A model generated the notes under the pieces. The model was not told the DNA's origin, made no database searches, and saw nothing but the letters and a program-made list of their open reading frames with translations. A program made the position numbers and the translations under genes. Positions 24,901 to 34,559 of a stretch of 64,000 nucleotides of DNA are shown in pieces. Positions within the stretch are counted from its first letter, which is position 1; each line of letters begins with the position of its first letter. This DNA is from Candolleomyces eurysporus (Eukaryota; Basidiomycota; Agaricomycetes; Agaricales; Psathyrellaceae), in contig JANBPK010000704.1 of assembly GCA_027579435.1 (NCBI GenBank), positions 124,001-188,000 on the forward strand. Direction: 5' to 3'.

Positions 24901-25572
24901 TGTCAGTACGACGTCCGCTTACATCACATCCTTTCAGGACGTATGTTTTGACCCTCGATTCGTTGGGTACGGGTCATAAACATGCTGCGCGCGTGTTGGC
25001 TAACTACCTGAGGCACGAGGCCAAAGATAAGAAAGGGGTAGAGTCCGAAGCTCCGATTGACTCGAGGCAGGTCCACGTGAGTTTCCTCAACGCCTTCCCC
25101 GGACGTGAATCCCATTGTCCGTGAATTAGGTTCCTACGCAGCCCAACTTTTGCGATTGTGGTGTCTACCTGCTTCACCTTGCGCAGACATTCATTTCGGA
25201 TACTACGTTCTACATGGACCAAGTCTTCGTGCGCTATTTTTCCTGTTACCACCCTGATCATTTGTCTGATGACACCCTTAGGCAACCACGGCCAAGACCC
25301 CGAATTCCGAGAGACAGACATTATGGAAAGATGAAGAAGTGCCATTGATGCGAGAGGGCTTGAAAAAGCGCATCCTCGCACTTTCGAAAGACTGGAAACA
25401 AGCTCAGCCGGACAAGCCGTCGTCTTCGAAAGCAAAGGACCTGAACCCCATCGTGGTCGGCGAACCGTCATCGGATTCGGATATCGACATTATCGAACAC
25501 ACCGTTGCTCCTTCTGCCAGGGGAAGGGCGAAGAACGGCGCCAATAAGCGTGCCGCTGCTCGCATCCGTTGA
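21982..25572 (+). CDS. SUMO-specific protease, Ulp2/SENP6-7 type (peptidase C48)
   Basis: Cysteine protease expected to remove SUMO chains in the nucleus. Exons: 21982-22597, 22647-22923, 22980-23043, 23092-23197, 23248-23646, 23699-23812, 23868-23963, 24022-24111, 24171-24894, 24938-25076, 25130-25222, 25282-25572; about 1000 aa. Catalytic parts: GEFLNDTLIEFGLK, histidine in MHWYLAI, aspartate in LTLDSLG, and cysteine in FCDCGVYLLH. About 230 acidic, Ser-rich residues are inserted between His and Asp, as in Ulp2/SENP6-7. Upstream, RLVDDTGSELYR-like and FESPEFT/VIIWFNCDYLE match the N-terminal conserved region. An 'n' at 22194 and an eight-C run at 22789-22796 disturb the frame; both look like sequencing errors. 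The 3' end of this gene is the source of the fragments downstream. Confidence 0.85.
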
Positions 25573-26114
25573 CAGGAACGTTACGTGTATTTTTTTGCTC
25601 GTTGCTCTCTCTTTTTGCGTTTTTTGTTGATGACGTGACAAGTGACCTTTGACCTACCTTATTCTCGCTTTCGTGCTGTTATTACTCTGCTTCTCATAAC
25701 TATGCGCTCTAGAGATTAATGCCAACGATTCTAGCAGGAACCTCATCATCGTAGCTAGTTATTAATGAATATTGTATACTTGCTTTGTTTATGGTAGCCA
25801 TCTGCCCGCCAACAACACTGTATCATTCATGATGATCAGCCGTTAATGTTCGCTTCAGTGGCTGTCTGCTCAGTCAGCCAGACCAGGAGCGAGGTCATTG
25901 AACATGTTTTGCACCGTACCCTTTTTCTTCGATATTCAGTGAAACGGCAACACCGCTGTGTTTCTAACTCGTGTATATTGGCCTTGGAGCATTGGTCAAT
26001 CCAGTTGACTAGAGAGATCGTGTAAGTTACAACAAGTGAATCTACGACAAATACAACATGAGGACTAGTCCAGCCAGGCTGTGCAACCGTGGCCCACTGG
26101 ACAATTGAGAAAAG
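25573..26114. repeat. Shared 3' flank, copy 1
   Basis: Follows the intact protease stop. Contains phrases that recur at about 27950-28030, 30790-31250, 33170-33340 and 36860-36930, for example GATTAATGCCAACGATT, GCTAGTTATTAAT and CTTTCGTGCTGTTATTAC. It separates the protease 3' end from the GTPase gene. No coding signal. Confidence 0.65.
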
Positions 26115-27038
26115 CTAGGAGCCGAAGCATGAGCCCACCCGACCAAAGAATCTCTTTACCCTCCCCCCGCCGGGTCCTTTAGCCTTTTTCGCCGTCGCGA
26201 CTTTCTTGGACCAAGAGTCCAGAAAGTTGCTCAGGTCTTGTTGCAGGACAGCAATAGGCAAAGAACCGGTTTCAAGGAGCTCGTCCAGGATCGCCCACGC
26301 TGATTCTTGGGTATTAAGGAACCGTGTTGCCTTTGCCCCCTTTTCCAACGACCCCTTCCAGACAGTGCTCTTCAACTCTTCTTCTCGCCGCTCGAAATCC
26401 TGCTCGGGAGACTGTCGATCCCATTTTGTGGTGGCCAGCCTGAGGTATTCAACGGATCTGCAATTCGGAAACTCTGCCACGGGACAGGATCTTTTGCTGC
26501 ACTTGTCCTGGTCGATGGAGTGGAGGTAGAGAATCCCACCAAATTTAGCGTCCGTTGAACAACTAGACAGGAAAGGTCAGCTATATACTTGGTACTCGAA
26601 TATGCCTTACTGAGTTGTTATCCAGTCCAGGAGATTCTTCAGCCACGTTAGGTCGGTGTAGGCGTAGAAGTCGTCCAGTCCAGGAGTGTCAACGAGCACT
26701 ATTAGCGTCGATTTTGGGTCGTCGGGGTCTTCTGTTGCAGGGTTCCTCAGAAAGAAAGCTCGAATAGTGGTGTCCCTGTGTTCTAGCTCATCGCTCACAT
26801 CGGCGACAGCTTCCCCTGCGGCTTTGTTGATGAACTGAGATTCGAGGTTAACCCTGGCTCTAAAAATTCGTCGTAGACTTACATTGCTCTTGCCGACACC
26901 TTCTAGTCCAAGTACCCTTTATATCCGGTAAGTTTCGTCAGTACTCATCGATTTCCTTCCCTTTCTACCAGAAACTTACGGGAAAATCACACCTGAGACG
27001 ACTTTCTGCTCGTCTTTGGTTGGGTTTTGAGAGTGCAT
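26115..27038 (-). CDS. P-loop GTPase, AIG1-like, copy A
   Basis: Small GTP-binding protein of a family strongly expanded in Agaricomycetes; cellular role unknown. Read in four exons on the minus strand: 26980-27038, then a short exon from 26926 carrying the P-loop, one holding the central part (about 26610-26840), and a last exon ending at 26115. Motifs: GLEGVGKSN (G1/P-loop), VDTPGLDD (G3) and TTKWD (G4, TKxD). About 250 aa. The C-terminus is Lys/Gly-rich (KKAKGPGGGRVKRFFGR), a possible membrane or nucleic-acid contact. The frame is open throughout with GT-AG introns, so this copy looks intact. Lies opposite in strand to the protease pieces around it. Confidence 0.7.
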
Positions 27039-27400
27039 TATCGGCGGTGGAAGAATGAGTGGTACCGCATCCTACTTTACAACATTCGGACTGCATTATG
27101 ACCCAAATGGGCTTGTCGAATCGTAGATTCCGTGCTGTCAATCATGATCATCAGTCTGGGGAAGCACGCATCACGGAGCTACGATCCGGTAGTCGAACCC
27201 CCTATAGGCGTTGATAGGCACAGCTCGGTCTTCCTTTATTGCTCAAACGTCAACCTCGACACTCTTTCCAGTGGGGCCTGCACATGGCATCATGATCCGA
27301 GTTCTACCATTTCCGATCCACCCTCTAGCTGCCATGTCTTTGAGTTTCTCTGTCGTTTTTGAAAGCGTATCATCATGTTCAAACCAATTATGATTTGAAC
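27039..27400. other. Upstream region of GTPase copy A
   Basis: Presumed promoter of the minus-strand GTPase gene. Similar sequence occurs at 32400-32640 upstream of copy B (shared words include GCGTTGATA.AGGCAC and GTTTTTGAAAGCGTATCAT). Copy A lacks the long GTGGAAGAG array found next to copy B. Confidence 0.5.
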
Positions 27401-27765
27401 TGTACTCCTTCGCATCCATGTGAGTTTTCCGCTTTCCTCGAAGCTCTCTCGATGAACAAGGTCCCTACCCAACTCAACTCTGCGATTGTGGTTCTTCTTG
27501 CATCACCTTTCCATATGGACCAAGATTTCGTGTCCCACTTCTTCCTGGTGATTGCCTGGTCGACCGCGGCCAAAACTCCAGATTCTGCGTGGCAGGCATG
27601 ATGGAAAGATGAAAAGGTACCAGGGCTTGAAGAAGTACATCCTCAAACGTTCGAAAGGCCATCAACAAGCTCAACTACAGAAGCCGTTGTCCTCGAAAGC
27701 AAAGGTCTAAAACCCTATCGTGGTTGGCGAATCGTCTTCATTATCGAACACGTCATTGCTCCTTC
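27401..27765 (+). pseudogene. SUMO protease 3' fragment (short form), unit A
   Basis: Matches the end of exon 10 through the last exon of the protease gene at 25070-25500, including the intron donor CCATGTGAGTTTT and the TGCGATTGTGG around the catalytic cysteine codon. The copy lacks the His and Asp regions, has frame breaks (for example after CAACTCAACTC), and ends in a decayed version of the C-terminal region (TCGAAAGCAAAGGTCTAAAACCC). A non-functional gene piece. Confidence 0.7.
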
Positions 27766-28231
27766 TGCCAAAGGAAGAGGTAAGAACGACGTCTCGAGCG
27801 CGCAGAGCTATGAGAAGCAGAGCCATAACAGCACATACACGAAAAGAAGCCTGAGGTAAAGTGTGGTTCGTCCTGGGCGTCAACTTTCAATAACAAAAGA
27901 GGAGAAAGAAAAGGCAATCGCACGAATCCGAGCAGCAGCGCCCTGCTTATTGATCAATAGAAGTGATTATAGCAGGAACGAGCTTATCATCATCGTAGCT
28001 AGTTATGAGTTAATACTGTATATTTACTGTGTCTCTGCGTGGCACCGTGTGGCGATCGCTGCCTGATGGTGCTGTACCGCTATTGTTAGTCTCGTACCGA
28101 AGAATTCACAAAAGTTGAACGGAAAAGCTCACAAACAGTTTCGAATTGCTGTGATTCAAGTGTTTGGAGTTGGTCCTATTTGCTCAGGCAGCTAATTGAA
28201 GGGAGCCGGTTGACCTTCCGCAAGCGAGGCT
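27766..28231. repeat. Shared 3' flank, copy 2, and spacer
   Basis: Begins with decayed sequence of the protease C-terminal end, then the recurring flank (AGAAGTGATTATAGCAGGAACG, GCTAGTTATGAGTTAATA). The stretch from 28028 (GGCACCGTGTGGCGATCGCT) to the MKENK gene is shared with 33360-33490. Confidence 0.6.
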
Positions 28232-28735
28232 CTAGACGAGTCCGCGAATTTGATGCCAGAGGATGATGTGATAGGCACCGCAACTTCTCCAGGAACACTG
28301 TTTCGATGACCGCGTGAGTGATACAGAAAGGGGTATGGCAAGTACACGCCACACAGACTTTTTCTTTTCAACTTGCCATGTAAATTGAGCGGCGGTATTC
28401 ATGGCGGGTGGCACCAACGGCAAGGATAAACGAGTCTGCGCGGCGCTCGGCGAGGCGATATTGCCTTTTTTCTTGTACCCCGATACTTTGAACGTGGTCA
28501 TTTGGTCAGAGAATGGTTGCTGCTTCCTTGATCCCCCAGGGCGGGTATCACTGGTAGAGTCCTTGGGCTCTCGCTTTCGTTTTCGAATCGCAGGGGCCAC
28601 CTGGGGCGATGCATCTACGTTGAGGACATTGATTGGCCTGAACGTGATGCGAGTATCGCTTGAACCCAGAGGCATAGCGCTATATGGGATCCAGTTTCCA
28701 TTGGGAAGGGCGTTCGGGAGCTTGTTTTCCTTCAT
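28232..28735 (-). CDS. Unrecognised 'MKENK' gene, copy A
   Basis: Not recognised. Open frame of 167 codons from the ATG at 28735. Visible phrases shared with copy B: QQTWLVRMKENK (the first part lies upstream of this ATG), LPNG.WIPYSA.PLGSS, TRITF.P.NVLN, RKRKR, QPFSDQMTTFKVSGYKKKGN and AMNTAAQFTWQVEKK. The KR-rich patch could be a nuclear signal. Comparison with copy B suggests the original protein began further upstream; in copy A that upstream part has lost bases, so the present ORF may be a truncated remnant. No function assigned. Confidence 0.45.
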   Translation of the reverse strand: MKENKLPNALPNGNWIPYSAMPLGSSDTRITFRPINVLNVDASPQVAPAIRKRKREPKDSTSDTRPGGSRKQQPFSDQMTTFKVSGYKKKGNIASPSAAQTRLSLPLVPPAMNTAAQFTWQVEKKKSVWRVLAIPLSVSLTRSSKQCSWRSCGAYHIILWHQIRGLV

Positions 28736-29282
28736 GCGAACGAGCCAAGTCTGTTGGTCAATGTGATGGCAAAGTGCAAGAGGTCGGTAATAACGCGTTC
28801 ACGAGCCGCATCTCCAAAAGTGAAACTTGCCTAAAGTAGAGGTGCACGTCGTTTAAACGCGTGACACACGAGATCGCCGCGCGAGGCTCGGGCCCGGGAG
28901 ATTCCATCAAGTTCTTGCCGACCAATGCTTCAGCGATCCAATAATCCCTGTGAATAAGGCGCCAGCACTCTACAACTGATATTACTCAATGGATAGGAAT
29001 CTCTCCTCAAAGTGGTTTCAATATGCCGACTAATCGAGACTTTCGAGAATCTGAGACCTCAGTGGCGCTGCGTCCGAGTTCTGCCATTTCCGAACGTTGG
29101 ATTCTAACCCCCAGTTGCCCATGTATTTGGCTTCTCTGTTAGCTCTCAAAGCGTATACAATCTCTACACGTAGATATTTGAGATTATCAGCTGGTATGCA
29201 AGACTTGGGAGATTGGAGCGGAGCTGTTGAAAAGTCGTACGAGGTGAGAAAACGAAATGTCAGTGGCCGCACAAACCCCTGA
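28736..29282. other. Spacer after MKENK copy A
   Basis: No gene seen. Portions (about 28820-28870 and 28940-29160) match 34180-34470 of unit B, including TGCCGACC.AT and CTCTGTTAGCTCTCAAAGCGTAT. Confidence 0.45.
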
Positions 29283-29960
29283 TGACTCTTTCAACTCAAC
29301 CACCATGTTCGCCGCATCCTCTTGTCTCTCAAAACTCCCGCCTCAAAGCTCTGGCACCTCGTCGTATCCCTTGACCCAAACTCCGCCGCAGGATGGAAAG
29401 TGCGTCGCTTCTGGGAGGTCCCCATCCACTGGCTAATTACGATTAACCATTAGCGCATTTCGTCGGAAGGCGAACGAGAGTACAATTTGAGGTTGAATAG
29501 CAACTTCGGTCTGGACAATTATTGCAAAGCGAATCCAAATTTTGGGTGAGCTCACATCCTCCTTATCGAAATCTTAGCGCACTGACATGCTGATAACCTT
29601 TTAAATTTGCTTTTAGCTTCGCCGCCAATAATTAGGCGCCCGAGAAGCTCCTGTCTGGAAGCTCCTGTCTGGAAGCCCATTTCTACTAGTAGGTTGCCAT
29701 ACAAGTTATACCAGCGCTTCCGCCTCACATCGCGCCACTAATTAATTAAACAAGCACTGAATGGATTCGGGTCATTTATACCAACCGCAAAAGCTCGAAT
29801 GGTTTGAGCGTTCAACGTTCAACGTTCAAGATGCGAGTCAACAAAATCGAAAGCTGCTTGGCTGAAGTCGCTTCGTTCGAGGAGGTCCCCGGCAAATAGA
29901 GTGGAGTTCCCTTGCAGCTGAGACCTCTTATTGCCTCTGTAAAGCACAGTATGCGATGCG
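29283..29960. repeat. 650-base repeat, copy 1
   Basis: Strong match to 36049-36700. Shared landmarks include CATCCTCTTGTCTCTCAAAA, GCGCATTTCGTCGGAAGGC, AGAGTACAATTTGAGGTTG and ACTAGTAGGTTGCCAT. Inside, an exon-like piece (CGCATTTCGTCGG to a gtgagc donor, about 29458-29548) is flanked by TTAG and GT, hinting at an old gene, but no family is recognised. A 15-base word (GAAGCTCCTGTCTG) is doubled at 29648-29676 in this copy only. Confidence 0.6.
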
Positions 29961-29976
29961 TCAACAGCTGAACGGT

Positions 29977-30790
29977 GCGATTGTGGAGGTCACTCTAGCA
30001 CTCGAGCCTGGGGATCGATCCGTCCAATTTCTATGGTACAGGCACTTGCGCAGGAAAGCAATATGGGAAGCCGAGGCCTGTTGCAAAACCACGGCGGAGC
30101 ACTGCTCCATCTGCAGTTTCCACTCAATTTCCGAACCGGTGGGTTCTCACGTCGTGTCAGTATAACGTCTACTTACATCACATCCTTATCCTTTCAGGGC
30201 GTATGTTTTGACCCTCGATTCGTTGGGTACCGGTCCCCAACATGCTGCGCGCGTGTTGGCTACCTATCTGAGGCACGAGCCCAAGGATAAGAAAGGAGTC
30301 GAGTCCGAAGCTCCAATTGATTCTAGGCAGGTCCATGTTAGTTTTTCTGTTTTTCCTCAACACCTTCTTCCGAAATGAATTCCGTTGTCCGCGGATTAGG
30401 TGCACCCAACCCAATTTTTGCGATCACGGCGTCTACCTGCTTCACCTTGCGCAGACATTCATTTCGGATACCACGTTCCACATGGACCGAGACTTCGTGC
30501 GCTATTTTTTTTTCCTGTTGTCACCCTGAACATTTGCCTGATGACAGCCTTAGTCAACCACGGCCAAGACTCCGAATTCTGAGAGACAGACATTATGGAA
30601 AGATGAAGAAGTGCCATTGATGCAAGAGGGCTTGGAGTTCAGGCCCTTTGCTTTCGAAGACGACGGCTTGTCTGGCTGACCGTCATCGGATTCGATATCG
30701 ACATTACCGAACACACCGTTCCTCCTTCTGCCAAAGGAAGAGGGAAGAACAATGCTTATAAGCGGGGCGCTGCTGCTCGCATTCGTTGAC
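29977..30790 (+). pseudogene. SUMO protease 3' fragment (long form), unit B
   Basis: Copy of protease exons 9-12 with their introns (parent 24718-25572). It keeps the Asp-region words (GACCCTCGATTCGTTGGGTAC) but the cysteine site TGCGATTGTGG reads TGCGATCACGG, so the catalytic cysteine codon has become histidine. Exon 9 and 12 equivalents carry deletions and stops (for example CTTGGAGTTCAGGCCCTTTG at 30630, where the frame is reordered). No upstream catalytic His part exists. Clearly a non-functional remnant. Confidence 0.75.
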
Positions 30791-31324
30791 AAGGATCGCT
30801 TGTTACGTGTATTTTTTGTCGTTGCTTTCTCCTCTTTTACCTTTTGTTGATGACGTGACAATTGACCCTTTGCCTACCCTATTCCCGCTTTCGTGCCTTC
30901 ATTAATCTGCTTCTCATTCTCACAATTATGCGCTCTAGAGATTAATGCCAACGATTATAGCAGGAACCTCATCATCGTAGCTAGTTATTAATCAATATTG
31001 TATACTTGCTTTGTTTGTGCGAGCCATCGCGGTAGCTGCCTGCCAACAACGCTATCTTATTCAGCCGTTCGTGCTTGCCTCAGTGGCTGTCTGCCCAGTC
31101 GGCCAGACCAGGAGAGAGGTTATTGAACACGTTTTACACCGTACCCCTTCCCTTCGATATCCGGTCAAAAGGCAACACCGCTGTATGTCTAACTCATGTA
31201 TATTGGCCCTGGAGCATTAGTCAATCTAGCTGACTCTATAAGTTACAACAAGCGAATCTACGACGGCATAAGGACTAGTCGAGCCAGGCTGTGCAACCGT
31301 GGCCCACTGGACAATTGAGAAAAG
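30791..31324. repeat. Shared 3' flank, copy 3
   Basis: Parallel to 25573-26114 over nearly its whole length, including GATTAATGCCAACGATTATAG, GCCAGACCAGGAG and GTGCAACCGTGGCCCACTGG just before the GTPase stop. No coding signal. Confidence 0.65.
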
Positions 31325-32232
31325 CTAGGAACTGAACCACGAGCTGACACGACGAAAGAATTTCTTTAACCTCCCCTCTCGTCCTTTCGCCGTCGAGCCG
31401 TTCTTGGACAAAGAGTTTAGAAAGCTGCTCAGGTCTTGTTGCAGGTCAGCAACAGGCAAAGGATCGGATTCAAGGAGCTCGTCGAGGATAGCCCACGCTG
31501 ATTCTCGTGTGTTAAGGAACCGTGTTGCCTTTGCCCCCTTTTCCAACAACTTTTGCCAGACGCCGCTCCTTAACTGTCCTTCTCGCCGCTCGAAATCCTG
31601 CTCGGGAGACCGTAGATCCCATTTCGTGGTGACCAACCTGATGTATTTTGCGGAATTGCATTCCGGAAAATATGCTATGGGACAGGATCTGGGGCTGCAT
31701 CGGTCCTGGACGATGGAGTGGAGGTAGAGAATCCCGCCAATTTTAGCGTCATCTGCACAACTAGACAGCAAAGGGGTCAGCTATTTTCTCATATGCTTGG
31801 TACTCGAATAGGCCTCACTGAGACTTTATCCAGTCCTGGAGATTCTCTAGCCACTTTGTGTCGGTGAAGGATTTGTAGTCGTCCAGTCCGGGAGTGTCAA
31901 CGATGAATAGCATCGGCCTGGGGTCGTCTTGGTCTTGCGTTGCGGGATTCCTCAGAGAGAAAGATTGAATAGTCGTATCCGGGTGTTCTAGCTCATCGCT
32001 CACATCGGCGACAGCTTTCCCTGCGGCTTTGTTGATGAACTGAGATTCGTGGTTAACCCTAGCTCTAGTTATTTGTCATAGACTTACATGGCTCTTGCCG
32101 ACACCTTGTAATCCTAGCACCCTTTACCCGGTAAGATTCGTCAATACTCATCGCTTTCCTTGCCTTTCTACCAAAAACTGACAGGAAAACCACAACTCTC
32201 CTCTTGTCTACGGTTTGTTTTTGAGAGTGCAT
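31325..32232 (-). CDS. P-loop GTPase, AIG1-like, copy B
   Basis: Second copy of the GTPase gene, about 250 aa. Motifs: GLQGVGKSH (G1), VDTPGLDD (G3), TTKWD (G4). The N-terminal exon differs (MHSQKQTVDKRRVVV) but joins in phase with the P-loop exon. Splice sites match those of copy A, and no stop interrupts the exons, so the gene may be functional. Substitutions relative to copy A are scattered through switch and C-terminal regions, so the copies are not very recent. The C-terminus ends in basic/aromatic KKFFRRVSSWFSS. Confidence 0.7.
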
Positions 32233-32239
32233 TATCAAT

Positions 32240-32361
32240 GGTGGAAGAGTGAGTGGTGGAAGAGGGAGTGGTGGAAGAGCGAGTGGTGGAAGAGCGAGTG
32301 GTGGAAGAGTGAGTGGTGGAAGAGTGAGTGGTGGCAGTGTGAGCGGTGGAAGAGTGAGTGG
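32240..32361. repeat. 15-base minisatellite
   Basis: About eight head-to-tail units of roughly GTGGTGGAAGAGTGA with single-base variants (AGC, AGG, AGT in the middle). It begins eight bases upstream of the GTPase copy B start codon, so it lies in its promoter or leader. Translated on the minus strand it gives a THSST/TRSST repeat, which I take as chance because the array is simple sequence. Confidence 0.85.
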
Positions 32362-32679
32362 CCTGCATACTGTCCCGGCCTTGGAATTTCAGTCGGCAAT
32401 GCACGCAGTGCGACCGTAATAGGTAAAGTCCCCGATCAACGTCACGGACGTATGATCCGTTGGACCGAACCTCGGATAGGCAAGGCGTTGATAAATAGGC
32501 ACGGCTCGGACTCGTCCTTTATTGCTCTACCATCAATGAATGGCGCCTGCATCCGAGTTCTACCAATTTCCGAATGTTGCATTCCAACCTCTAGCTGTCC
32601 ATGTCTTCGAGTTTCCCTGTCGTTTTTGAAAGCGTATCATGATGTTTGAACCAATTATGATTTGAACTGTACTCATTCG
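32362..32679. other. Upstream region of GTPase copy B
   Basis: Corresponds to 27100-27400 of unit A (shared GTTTTTGAAAGCGTATCAT and ACTGTACTC.TTCGCATCC). No gene seen. Confidence 0.45.
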
Positions 32680-33060
32680 CATCCATGTGAGTTTTTCTGC
32701 TTTTCTCGATGCTGTCTCCAGACATGAAGTCTATTGTCTGTGAACTAGGTCCCTACCCAACTCAGCTCTGCGATTGTGGTTCTACTTGCATCACTTTCTA
32801 TATGGACCAAGATTTCGTGCCTCACTCCTTCCTGGTGATAACGTCATCCCTGGTCAGCCGCGGCCAAAACTCCGAATTCTGCGTGGTGCGCGGGCATGAT
32901 GGGAAGGTAAAAAGGTACCAGGGCTTGAAGAAGTGCATCCTCAAACGTTCAAAAGGCCATAAAGAAGCTCAGCTAGAGAAGCCGTTGTCTTCGAAAGCAA
33001 AGATCTAAAGCCCTATCGTGGTTGGCGAAACGTCTTCGTCTTCGGGTATCGACATTATCG
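32680..33060 (+). pseudogene. SUMO protease 3' fragment (short form), unit B
   Basis: Parallel to 27401-27765 and to the end of the parent gene. Keeps CATGTGAGTTTT, the TGCGATTGTGG cysteine-site word and TCGAAAGCAAAGATCTAAA. The reading frame is broken in several places and no His/Asp region is present. Confidence 0.7.
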
Positions 33061-33479
33061 AACACGTCATTGCTCTTTCTGCCAAGGAAAGAGGGAAGAA
33101 CAACGTCAATAGGCAGGGCGCTGCTGCTCGGATCCGTGCGATTGCCTTTCTTTCTCCTTTTTTGCTACTGAAAGTTGATGCCCAGGACTAATCACACTTT
33201 AACTTAGGCTTAGGCTTGTTTTCGCGTTCGTGCTGTAATGGCTCTGCTTCTCATAGCTCAGCGCTCTCGAGATTAATAGAAGTGATTATGGCAGGAACGA
33301 GCTTATCATCATCTTAGCTAGTTATTAATCAATATATATTTGCTGTGCCTCTTTGCGAGGCACCGTGTGGCGATCGCTGCCTGATAGCGCTGTCAATATA
33401 CCGCTATTATTAGTCTCATACCGAAGAATTCACGAAAGTTGAACGGAAAAGCTCACAAACAGTTTCGAATTGGTGTGAT
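33061..33479. repeat. Shared 3' flank, copy 4, and spacer
   Basis: Contains the recurring flank (GATTAATAGAAGTGATTATG, GCTAGTTATTAATCAATATA) and the GGCACCGTGTGGCGATCGCT spacer also found at 28040-28060. No coding signal. Confidence 0.6.
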
Positions 33480-34210
33480 TCAGCTGTTCGGAGTTGGTCC
33501 TATTTGCTCAGCCATCCAATTGAAGGGAGCCAGGAGCGAGGGTTGACCTCCCGCAGGCGAAGCTCTAAACGAGTTCTCCATGAATTTGATGCCGGAGGAT
33601 GATGTGATAGGCACCGCAACCTCTCCAGGAACACTGTTTCGATAAACGCGTGAGTGATAAAGAAAGGAGCAGATAGCAAGTATTACACGCCACACGGACT
33701 CTTTTTTTTCAACTTGCCATGTGAATTGAGCGGCGGTATTCATGGCGGGTGGCACCAACGGCAAGGATAAACGGCGGGCTGCAAGCTCGGAGAGGTGAGA
33801 TTGCCTTTTTTCTTGTACCCCGATACTTTGAATGTGGTCATTTGGTCAGAGAATGGCTGCTTTTTCTTTGATCCCCCAGGGTGGATATTGCTGGCAGAGT
33901 CCCGGTCGGGCTTGCGTTTCCGTTTTCGAATCACAGGGGCCACCTGGGTCGATGCGCCCATGTTGAGGACGTTGGTTGGCATGAACGTGATACGAGTACC
34001 GCTTGAACCTAGAGGTGTAGCACTATATGGGATCCAAATTCCATTGGGAAGGGCGTTCGGGCGCTTGTTTTCCTTCATGCGAACGAGCCAAGTCTGTTGC
34101 TCAGGGTGGTGGCAAAATGCAAGATGTCGGTAGGTAAGAACTCGGTCAATCACGAGCCGGCAAGCAACGCCAAACCCTATGGAGGCGCACATCGTTTTAA
34201 CGCGTGACAC
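33480..34210 (-). pseudogene. Unrecognised 'MKENK' gene, copy B (frameshifted)
   Basis: Matches copy A over its whole length but is split in two frames: the upstream part (34210 to about 33740) contains AFCHHPEQQTWLVRMKENK and SGYKKKGNLTSPS, then the frame changes near 33775-33790 where copy A has an extra base set, and the downstream part continues with AMNTAAQFTWQVEKK. This copy keeps the upstream N-terminal region that copy A lost. Together they outline one ancestral gene; neither copy seems complete. Confidence 0.5.
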
Positions 34211-34529
34211 GCGAATTACGCGCCGCGGACCATCAGGTTCTTGCCGACCGATCAGCGGTCCAGTAATCCCTGTGAATAAGGTGCCAGCACATATAATATC
34301 AATGGATAGGAATCTCCCCTCAGAGTGGTTCCAATACCCCGACTTGTCGAGGCTTTCGAAGATCTGAGACTTCAGTGGCGCTGCGTCCGAGTCCTACCAT
34401 TTCCGAAGGTTGGATTCCGACCTCCATTTGCCCATTGTGTATTTGGTTTCTCTGTTAGCTCTCAAAGCGTATGTGCAAACCAATTACCATCTGAATTCTA
34501 CTCATTCTCCACTCTTAAGCGATTCTAGC
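34211..34529. other. Spacer after MKENK copy B
   Basis: Matches 28870-29160 of unit A in pieces. No gene seen. Confidence 0.4.
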
Positions 34530-34559
34530 ACGATATGAGATGTCCAAGCGCCAGCACAT

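Noticed and set aside
32215..32649. Plus-strand 144-codon ORF with Trp-Lys-Ser-Glu repeats
   Set aside because: It is the translation of the 15-base minisatellite and neighbouring promoter sequence; no codon or family support.
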